Both the position numbers and the translations under genes were made by a program. 5,588 bases of DNA from positions 1-5,588 of the forward strand of contig JALNZI010000091.1 of assembly GCA_023229385.1 (NCBI GenBank), given 5' to 3'. Source of the DNA: Candidatus Omnitrophota bacterium (GTDB lineage: Bacteria > Omnitrophota > Gorgyraeia > Gygaellales > Profunditerraquicolaceae). Below, one piece after another: positions 1 through 4,754 of this stretch (positions within the stretch are counted from its first letter, which is position 1; each line of letters starts with the position of its first letter). The notes beneath the pieces were generated by a model. It saw only the letters and a list, made by a program, of their open reading frames with translations, was not told the DNA's origin and did no database searches.

Positions 1-324
1 AAAGAAGGTGTGCTGGATGACCTGCAGCATATTACCGACGATACTCTGAAGAAATCGCAAAAAGAGGCATCGGGGGATATTTCCGGCTATACCTATCACA
101 TGGCTGATGTGGCCACCGATAATTACGACCGGGAATTCTCCCTGGGGCTGGCTTCTAACGAAAGAAGAACCCTCTACGAGCTGGATGATGCCCTAAAGAG
201 AATAGACGATGAAACCTTCGGTTTTTGTGATGACTGCAAGGGTCCTATTTCCAAGATCAGATTAAAGGCAGTACCTTCTGCTCGTCTGTGCATTAAATGC
301 CAGGAGAAAAGGGAGAAGAGGTAG
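1..324 (+). CDS. DksA/TraR-family C4 zinc-finger protein, 5' end cut off
   Basis: The reading frame is open from the first base, giving 107 visible residues before the TAG stop. The C-terminus holds a four-cysteine zinc finger, C-X2-C-X17-C-X2-C (visible residues 76, 79, 97, 100), the same spacing as in E. coli DksA. Before it lies a helical, charged region with the conserved-looking stretch HMADVATDNYDRE (33-45). DksA-type proteins enter the RNA polymerase secondary channel, but this one lacks a clear DxxDxA coiled-coil tip motif, so ppGpp-linked transcription control cannot be assumed. GTG at position 10 could serve as a start, but it has no properly spaced ribosome site and the family normally has about 15-25 more residues here, so I infer the start lies upstream. 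It is the first visible gene of the unit with lspA, lgt and the pseudouridine synthase. Family assignment is firm; exact role is unknown. Confidence 0.9.
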   Translation, partial: KEGVLDDLQHITDDTLKKSQKEASGDISGYTYHMADVATDNYDREFSLGLASNERRTLYELDDALKRIDDETFGFCDDCKGPISKIRLKAVPSARLCIKCQEKREKR

Positions 325-346
325 GTACTATATTCGGGTGCAATGA

Positions 347-781
347 ATGGTTTTGGCCATCGTTTCAATTGTTGTTATCCTGGATCAACTTAGTAAATTC
401 CTCGCTATAAATTTTCTGCAATTAAATGTTCCGTTTGCCCTGATCAAGAATTTTTTATATTTAACGCTTGTGCATAACCGGGGAGCTGCATTTGGGATAC
501 TTAAAAACCAACTGTACCTGTTTATCGCGATATCTTTTTTTGCCATCCTGTTTATTTTTCTCTACCTTAAGAATAAAAAGAATTCTTTTGTTCTTAAGCT
601 TGCATTGAGCCTGATTTTATCCGGGGCAGCCGGCAACCTAATTGACCGGCTGCGTTTCGGGTACGTGATTGATTTTCTGGATTTCCGGGTCTGGCCGGTT
701 TTTAACCTGGCGGATTCCGCTTTAACCATAGGTGCGCTGTTATTAAGCTGGGAGTTATTATTCAGTAAAGATGCTGCCTGA
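347..781 (+). CDS. lspA: Lipoprotein signal peptidase (signal peptidase II)
   Basis: This 144-residue inner-membrane aspartyl protease cleaves the signal peptide of diacylglyceryl-modified prolipoproteins just before the lipidated cysteine. Visible family motifs are DQLSK (13-17), HNRGAAFG (43-50), GNLIDR (96-101), VIDF (107-110) and FNLADS (119-124). Asp109 and Asp123 match the catalytic aspartate pair of the family. Four hydrophobic segments fit the usual four-helix topology (about 1-20, 56-74, 82-96, 121-139). It is somewhat shorter than E. coli LspA (about 164 residues), mainly at the ends. An in-frame TGA at 344-346 directly precedes the ATG at 347, so no earlier start in this frame is possible. 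The ribosome site is weak (GGGTG about 6 nt upstream). It lies 22 nt after the zinc-finger gene and its last 11 nt overlap lgt, which supports cotranscription and translational coupling. Confidence 0.96.
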   Translation: MVLAIVSIVVILDQLSKFLAINFLQLNVPFALIKNFLYLTLVHNRGAAFGILKNQLYLFIAISFFAILFIFLYLKNKKNSFVLKLALSLILSGAAGNLIDRLRFGYVIDFLDFRVWPVFNLADSALTIGALLLSWELLFSKDAA

Positions 782-1466
782 GATTTGCCATATCGGTCCT
801 TTTACCATTTATTCATACGGCCTGATGCTGGTTTTGGCTTTTTTTGTTTCAAGCTACCTGGCTGTCCGCCAGGCTAAAAAAACGCAGATTGCCCCGGAGA
901 AGATATTTAACCTTATGTTTTATGTCTTTATTTCCGGGATCATCGGCTCACGGGTTTTTTATATACTTCTTAACTTACCCTACTATTTTAAAAATCCGCT
1001 GGAAATTATTATGCTGCAGCACGGGGGAATGGCCATTTTCGGCGGGATAATCTTCGGCTTAATTTTTGCCTGGTTGTTTATCCGCAGGAATAAGATGGAT
1101 TTGCTTGCCACTCTTGATTTACTGGCTCCATTTATAGCTTTGGGCCAGGCAATCGGCAGGATAGGTTGTTTCTTAAACGGCTGCTGTTATGGCAAGGACC
1201 ATATTCCCATCCAGTTATATTCCAGCCTGCTGTTGTTTTTAATTTTCCTGGCTTTGCGGTTTATGCAGGAGAGGAAACACGCGCAAGGTAAGATTTTATA
1301 TTTTTACCTTTTTTTCTACTCAATAAAACGTTTCTCGATAGAATTCTTCCGCAACGATAGCCCGAGGATATTTTCGGGTTTGACTATTTTTCAACTTTTA
1401 AGCCTGGCAATGTTTTTTCTATCTCTGGTCCTGCTGGTCAGGCTATTCTACTTTCAAAAGAAATAA
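771..1466 (+). CDS. lgt: Prolipoprotein diacylglyceryl transferase, Cys-variant signature
   Basis: Lgt moves a diacylglyceryl group from phosphatidylglycerol to the lipobox cysteine of prolipoproteins, the step before LspA. The 231-residue product is a multi-pass membrane protein with hydrophobic stretches at about 11-31, 45-69, 87-104, 113-127, 149-163, 175-185 and 204-227. Family landmarks are YGLML (16-20), HGGMAIFGG (84-92), the signature GRIGCFLNGCCYG (129-141), IQLY (147-150) and RFSIEFFR (187-194). Matched to E. coli Lgt from memory, Tyr26, His103, Arg143, Gly154, Arg239 and Glu243 have counterparts (Tyr16, His84, Arg130, Gly141, Arg187, Glu191). However, Asn146 and Glu151 are replaced by Cys133 and Cys138. 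It is also shorter than E. coli Lgt (about 291). Its ATG sits inside the end of lspA, with no good ribosome site of its own, so translation probably depends on lspA. Family membership is clear; a divergent paralogue remains possible. Confidence 0.9.
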   Translation: MLPEICHIGPFTIYSYGLMLVLAFFVSSYLAVRQAKKTQIAPEKIFNLMFYVFISGIIGSRVFYILLNLPYYFKNPLEIIMLQHGGMAIFGGIIFGLIFAWLFIRRNKMDLLATLDLLAPFIALGQAIGRIGCFLNGCCYGKDHIPIQLYSSLLLFLIFLALRFMQERKHAQGKILYFYLFFYSIKRFSIEFFRNDSPRIFSGLTIFQLLSLAMFFLSLVLLVRLFYFQKK

Positions 1467-1468
1467 AA

Positions 1469-2383
1469 ATGAAAGAACTCTCATTCTTTGTCCCCGCTGA
1501 ACAGGCTAAGCTGCGCCTGGATTTACTTTTGTCCGGGTATGCCGAATGCAATAATTTAGGCATATCGCGGACAAGCATTCAGAAGCTGATTACTACAGGC
1601 CGGGTTTCTTTAAACTCCCAGGTGATCAATAAGCCTAACCATAAAGTAAATTCAGGGGAGAAGGTGCGTTTTATCCTTCCGGAAAAAGAAAAATCACAGA
1701 TACTGCCTGAGCAGATATCTTTGGATGTAGTTTATGAGGATGATGACCTGGCGGTGATTAATAAACAGGCTGGGCTGGTGGTGCATCCGGCTCCGGGTAA
1801 CCGGGTGCATACCTTGGTAAACGCCTTACTTGGCCGTTTTAAATCCCTTTCCGATATTAATCGGAGCCGTCCGGGGATTATCCACCGCTTGGATAAAGAG
1901 ACCAGCGGCCTTCTGGTCATCGCCAAAAATAACGCCAGCCATTTGAAATTAGCCAAGCAGTTTTCCGACCACAGCATTGAGCGTAAATATGTCGCTATTG
2001 TCGCAGGTGTTGTTGAGTTCGATGAGGATATCATCGAAGCTCCGATTGGAAGGCATCCGGTCAAGAGGCAGGATATGTCGGTCAGTTTTCTGGAGAATAC
2101 CCGTTATGCCAAGACGCATTACCGTACTCTAAAACGGGGCAAAAATTTCAGCTTTTTGGAATTAAGGCCTTTTACCGGAAGGACGCATCAGTTGAGGGTG
2201 CATTTGGCTTACATTGGTCATCCTGTTTTAGGGGATGCTAAATACGGAAAAAATAATTCTTTTTCGCGGATGGCCTTGCACGCCCAGGAGATTGGTTTCA
2301 TCCATCCATCCACAGGCAAGCTTGTGCGTTTTTCAAGCGAAATCCCGCAGGAGTTCCAGGAATTTATAAAGAAAAACTTTTAA
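1469..2383 (+). CDS. rluD: RluA/RluD-family 23S rRNA pseudouridine synthase
   Basis: The 304-residue protein has the standard two-domain layout. An N-terminal S4 RNA-binding domain (about 15-75, with ISRTSIQKLITTGRVSLN) is followed by a pseudouridine synthase domain (about 85-300). The catalytic motif HRLDKETSG (139-147) contains the nucleophile Asp142. Other family motifs are the INKQAGLVVHPAPG region (97-110), GRTHQLRVH (237-245), GHPVLGDAKYG (250-260) and MALHA (268-272). These enzymes turn specific uridines of rRNA into pseudouridine. S4 domain plus length near 300-330 and the VHPAPG and RPGIIHRLDK patterns fit the RluD type (large-subunit helix 69), but target choice cannot be read from sequence alone, so the symbol is provisional. 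It starts 2 nt after the lgt stop with only an A-rich leader, so it is probably translated by coupling. It is the last gene of the first unit; a hairpin follows about 20 nt downstream. Confidence 0.93.
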   Translation: MKELSFFVPAEQAKLRLDLLLSGYAECNNLGISRTSIQKLITTGRVSLNSQVINKPNHKVNSGEKVRFILPEKEKSQILPEQISLDVVYEDDDLAVINKQAGLVVHPAPGNRVHTLVNALLGRFKSLSDINRSRPGIIHRLDKETSGLLVIAKNNASHLKLAKQFSDHSIERKYVAIVAGVVEFDEDIIEAPIGRHPVKRQDMSVSFLENTRYAKTHYRTLKRGKNFSFLELRPFTGRTHQLRVHLAYIGHPVLGDAKYGKNNSFSRMALHAQEIGFIHPSTGKLVRFSSEIPQEFQEFIKKNF

Positions 2384-2401
2384 TACTCACTTCCCCGCAG
2401 T

Positions 2402-2433
2402 TAACTTATGTCGGCTTGCGCCTCCATAAGTTA
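2402..2433. repeat. Hairpin-forming inverted repeat after the pseudouridine synthase gene
   Basis: The 9-nt arms TAACTTATG (2402-2410) and CATAAGTTA (2425-2433) are perfectly complementary. Inside them, after a 2x2 internal loop, GGC (2413-2415) pairs with GCC (2420-2422) around a TTGC loop; all pairs are on the same axis. It begins 19 nt after the stop codon, where a terminator would be expected, but only TTATACCC follows rather than a run of T, so it is a poor classical intrinsic terminator. It could end or process the upstream transcript, act in both directions, or be one copy of a dispersed palindromic repeat. The structure itself is certain; the role is not. Confidence 0.6.
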
Positions 2434-2451
2434 TACCCTCATTAATTTTAC

Positions 2452-2479
2452 TTGATTTATTCGTAACTAATGTTATAGT
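2452..2479 (+). promoter_or_regulatory. Candidate sigma70-type promoter for the coiled-coil gene and aroA
   Basis: TTGATT (2452-2457) and TATAGT (2474-2479) are separated by 16 nt and match the -35 and -10 consensus at 4/6 and 5/6 positions. A start of transcription near 2486 would leave a leader of about 38 nt before the ATG at 2524. It lies in the only sizeable gap between the two gene groups, downstream of the hairpin, as expected for a new transcription unit. The gap is AT-rich, so a chance match is possible. Confidence 0.5.
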
Positions 2480-2511
2480 AACGATTAACAAACTTGTAAA
2501 TTATAAAGTAT

Positions 2512-2520
2512 AAAGGAGGT
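2512..2520 (+). promoter_or_regulatory. Strong Shine-Dalgarno site of the coiled-coil gene
   Basis: AAAGGAGGT is an almost full match to the 16S rRNA anti-Shine-Dalgarno. The AGGAGG core ends 4 nt before the ATG at 2524, which fixes that start. It is the strongest ribosome site in the window and contrasts with the weak ones of lspA, lgt and the pseudouridine synthase gene. Confidence 0.85.
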
Positions 2521-2523
2521 AAG

Positions 2524-3381
2524 ATGAATCGCAGAGGAGCTATTCCAAAATTTGTTTTAATCGGTTTAATTATTGTTTCCTTAGTTCTTATCGGCGGATT
2601 ATCCTATTTATTCCAGAATGAACATGCCAAATGCCTGAAGCTGCAGGCCCAGGTTGATGAACTGACTGCGCGTGAAAAAATTACTGAGGGCAAACTTGAA
2701 GAGTCTAAGAAAAAGGTTTCTGACCTGACGCTTAAATTGCAGGAGGCCAAAGAGCGTATTGCTTCGGTAACCGAAGAGTTGGATAAAGAGAAGTCAGCGC
2801 GGCAAGATACAGCAAAAGAATTAGAGCAGGTCAAGGCGGATATGGAGCAGCAGAAAATTTCCCGCCAGGATATAGAGAATAAACTTACCCGGGCCCAGGA
2901 TGAGGGCAGGAAATTAAGGGATCAATTAAAAACTATTGAGCAGAAGAAGACGGACCTGGAAGCAAAGATCAAAGATTTGGAATCCGGAACCTCCGGAGTG
3001 GAATTAGGCAAGGTTGTAGTGAATAATGAAATCGCTCCAGCGCCGAAAGTTGAGAGCCCTGTGGTTGAAAAGGGCGCGGATGCAGCCGCTGCAGTTGAAC
3101 CAAAAAAAGACCAAAAACAGGAAGCCGCAGCTGTTCCTTCAGCTAATCCTTTAGAAGGCAAGGTTACCGTGGTAAATAAAGAATATAACTTCGCGGTAAT
3201 TAACTTAGGGCAAAAGGACGGGGTTAAAATCGGAGACCAGTTTTCCGTAACCCGGGAAAGTAAAGTTATCGGGGATTTAAAAGTGGAAAAGGTTCATGAG
3301 TCAATGTCCGCGGCAGGTTTTGCTGCAGAATTAAAAGATCTGATTCAGGAAAATGACCTGGTAGTGCAAAAGGTCAAATGA
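2524..3381 (+). CDS. Membrane-anchored coiled-coil protein with C-terminal beta-type domain, function unknown
   Basis: I do not recognise a named family. The 285-residue product has four visible parts. First comes a short basic N-terminus (MNRR) and one hydrophobic helix (about 10-30), with no lipobox, so it is probably anchored with most of the chain outside the cytoplasm. Next is a long charged heptad-like region rich in Glu, Lys, Gln and Leu (about 36-155), almost certainly coiled coil. Then comes an Ala/Pro/Val/Lys-rich flexible linker (about 156-210). Last is a compact domain (about 211-285) with alternating beta-like stretches, containing GQKDGVKIGDQFSV (229-242) and VIGDLKVEKVHESMSAAGF (248-266). 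That last pattern recalls small beta-barrel domains such as those of MreC or the FlgT C-terminus; this is an impression, not a proven homology. The gene overlaps aroA by 4 nt (ATGA), and mreB follows. An envelope scaffold role is a reasonable guess only. Confidence 0.85.
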   Translation: MNRRGAIPKFVLIGLIIVSLVLIGGLSYLFQNEHAKCLKLQAQVDELTAREKITEGKLEESKKKVSDLTLKLQEAKERIASVTEELDKEKSARQDTAKELEQVKADMEQQKISRQDIENKLTRAQDEGRKLRDQLKTIEQKKTDLEAKIKDLESGTSGVELGKVVVNNEIAPAPKVESPVVEKGADAAAAVEPKKDQKQEAAAVPSANPLEGKVTVVNKEYNFAVINLGQKDGVKIGDQFSVTRESKVIGDLKVEKVHESMSAAGFAAELKDLIQENDLVVQKVK

Positions 3382-4682
3382 AGTCTTTTGCGGTAAAAAA
3401 TAAATTTATTCCTCGCGGCAAGATTACTCTTTTCGGAGATAAATCAATAGCCCACCGGGCGCTGATTATCAGCGCCTTGAGTTGCGGCAAAACAATTATA
3501 AATAATTTTCCTATTCATGATGACTCTTTGGCTACCTTGAATGTTTTGGCTGCCTTAGGTGTTAAAATCACGCGCGATAAACATCAGGTTTATGTCTGCG
3601 GCGGCCAGGGGTTAAGGCAGCCGAAAAGCCCTGTTTTTGTGGATAATTCCGGAACAACTTTACGTTTAATCCTAGGTGTATTAGCCGGTACAGATTTTAA
3701 GACTAAACTTATTGCGGGTAAATATTTGTCGGCCAGGCCAATGTCCAGGGTAAATAATCCTTTGCGCCTGATGGGCGCAAAGATAACCGCGAGGAAAAAA
3801 GGCCAAGAAGAATATCCTCCTATAACTATCAACGGAAAGTGCCTTAAAGGGATTCTTTACCGCCTGCCGGTTGCTTCAGCCCAGGTTAAATCCGCGATCC
3901 TTTTGGCTGGCTTGTTTGCCTCGGGCAAGACCTGCGTGGTTGAAGGCGTGAGTACCCGTGATCATACCGAGAGGATGCTTAAATATTTCGGCGCGGATAT
4001 CAGTATAAATAAAAATAGAGTAATTTTAAATCCCGGCCGTTGCTTAAGCAGCCCGGGAAGTATTTATATCCCCGGGGATATTTCCTCGGCGGCTTTCTTC
4101 CTGGTTTTAGGATTGATAATCCCCGGGTCTAAAATTGTTATTCAGCGCTCAAGCCTTAATCCCGGCAGAGTCGGGATAATCCAGGTCCTTAAAAGGATGG
4201 GGGCGAAGATCAAGATCGAGCCTTTAAAAGGATGTAAACAAATATTTGAGCCTATGGGTAATCTTACTGTATCCAGCGGAAAACTTAAAGGCACGCTGAT
4301 CAGCCGGGCTGAAGTACCATCTTTAATTGACGAGCTTCCTGTCCTAATGGTTGCTGCTTGTTTTGCCGAGGGGAAAACCATAATCAAGGGCGCGGGAGAA
4401 TTAAGGTTTAAGGAAACCGACCGCATTAATTCAATGATTACGAATTTAAGGTCTATGGGAGCGGATATCCGTTTAGTTGGCTCGGGAAGCTTGGAAAGTA
4501 TCATTATAAACGGCAAGGGATTTCTTATGGGGGCTGAACTTAAAAGTTTTGCCGATCATCGCACAGCTATGAGTATGGTAGTTGCGGCTTTGGCAGCGAA
4601 AGGTAATTCCAGGCTGGACGATGTCAGTTGTATCAGCAAGTCTTTCCCCGGCTTTTTAACCGCTTTAAAGGGCCTGTCTTAG
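3378..4682 (+). CDS. aroA: 3-phosphoshikimate 1-carboxyvinyltransferase (EPSP synthase)
   Basis: The 434-residue cytosolic enzyme joins phosphoenolpyruvate and shikimate 3-phosphate to form EPSP, the sixth step of the shikimate pathway to chorismate. Motifs appear in order: GDKSIAHRA (20-28, with Lys22, Ser23, Arg27), DNSGTTLR (89-96), SARPMSR (118-124), SAQVK (167-171), TRDHTERML (193-201), GDISSAAF (233-240), LIDELP (316-321, with the catalytic Asp318), LRFKETDRI (342-350), DHRTAM (393-398) and KSFPGF (421-426). All main substrate and catalytic positions are present, so the enzyme should be active. GDKS, RDHTE and SAQVK are hallmarks of the class II group. The start is fixed by the ATGA overlap with the upstream gene and AAAAGG just before it (3368-3373). 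No other aromatic-pathway gene is nearby, so its partner is the coiled-coil gene, probably only by shared transcription. Confidence 0.97.
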   Translation: MKSFAVKNKFIPRGKITLFGDKSIAHRALIISALSCGKTIINNFPIHDDSLATLNVLAALGVKITRDKHQVYVCGGQGLRQPKSPVFVDNSGTTLRLILGVLAGTDFKTKLIAGKYLSARPMSRVNNPLRLMGAKITARKKGQEEYPPITINGKCLKGILYRLPVASAQVKSAILLAGLFASGKTCVVEGVSTRDHTERMLKYFGADISINKNRVILNPGRCLSSPGSIYIPGDISSAAFFLVLGLIIPGSKIVIQRSSLNPGRVGIIQVLKRMGAKIKIEPLKGCKQIFEPMGNLTVSSGKLKGTLISRAEVPSLIDELPVLMVAACFAEGKTIIKGAGELRFKETDRINSMITNLRSMGADIRLVGSGSLESIIINGKGFLMGAELKSFADHRTAMSMVVAALAAKGNSRLDDVSCISKSFPGFLTALKGLS

Positions 4683-4712
4683 ATAAACATATTATTTGAC
4701 AAGGCCTTTAAA
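4664..4712. repeat. Imperfect inverted repeat spanning the aroA end and mreB promoter
   Basis: TTTAAAGGGCCT (4664-4675, last codons of aroA) is complementary to AGGCCTTTAAA (4702-4712) apart from one extra G, with 26 nt between the arms. The right arm fills most of the spacer between the -35 and -10 boxes of the mreB promoter. No T-run follows, so it is not a standard terminator. It could be an RNA structure on read-through transcripts or an operator-like site, or chance. Confidence 0.35.
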
Positions 4713-4724
4713 CTCTGTTAAAAT
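4696..4724 (+). promoter_or_regulatory. Strong sigma70-type promoter of mreB
   Basis: A perfect -35 box TTGACA (4696-4701) is followed by an optimal 17-nt spacer and TAAAAT (4719-4724, 5/6 to consensus), preceded by TGT (4716-4718), which gives an extended -10. Transcription would start near 4731, leaving a leader of about 24 nt. It begins 13 nt after the aroA stop and gives mreB its own constitutive-looking expression, in addition to any read-through from aroA. Confidence 0.85.
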
Positions 4725-4744
4725 CACTTCACTGTCTTAAATTC

Positions 4745-4749
4745 AGGAG
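4745..4749 (+). promoter_or_regulatory. Shine-Dalgarno site fixing the mreB start
   Basis: AGGAG ends 5 nt before the ATG at 4755. This spacing supports the long N-terminus of MreB rather than the internal ATG at 4821, which has no comparable site. Confidence 0.8.
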
Positions 4750-4754
4750 ATTAT

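Noticed and set aside
10..324. GTG at position 10 as the true start of the zinc-finger gene
   Set aside because: The frame stays open to base 1, no well-spaced ribosome site is present, and family members carry more N-terminal residues.
174..368. Reverse-strand open frame across the zinc-finger gene end and lspA start (and others such as 1732-2064, 2604-2834, 4142-4516, 5069-5410)
   Set aside because: All lie opposite strongly recognised + strand genes and have no family motif. They are shadows of codon usage in the real genes.
343..393. Short ATG frame starting 4 nt before the lspA start
   Set aside because: It gives only about 16 codons before TAG and no recognisable peptide; lspA in the adjacent frame is clearly real.
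626..653. GC-rich 8-bp inverted repeat GCAGCCGG / CCGGCTGC within lspA
   Set aside because: It has a 12-nt loop and no T-run after it, and it falls in codons for the conserved AAGNLIDRLR stretch, so coincidence is the simplest explanation.
844..1050. Open frame of 68 codons within lgt in another + frame
   Set aside because: It lies wholly inside lgt, has no motif, and the lgt frame contains the conserved residues.
2395..2440. Integron attC recombination site, suggested by the TAAC...GTTA ends of the palindrome
   Set aside because: The flanking bases do not fit the RYYYAAC and GTTRRRY core sites, there are no gene cassettes nearby, and the neighbours are housekeeping genes.
2524..2634. Possible lipoprotein signal peptide in the coiled-coil protein, because lgt and lspA are nearby and Cys37 follows the hydrophobic helix
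   Set aside because: Residues before Cys37 are HAK, preceded by charged and polar residues, which does not fit a lipobox. A plain membrane anchor is the better reading.
2983..2998. TCCGGA repeated twice with 3 nt between, inside the coiled-coil gene
   Set aside because: This is a short 6-bp hairpin at the coiled-coil/linker junction encoding ordinary residues, with no terminator features. It is too short to support a role.
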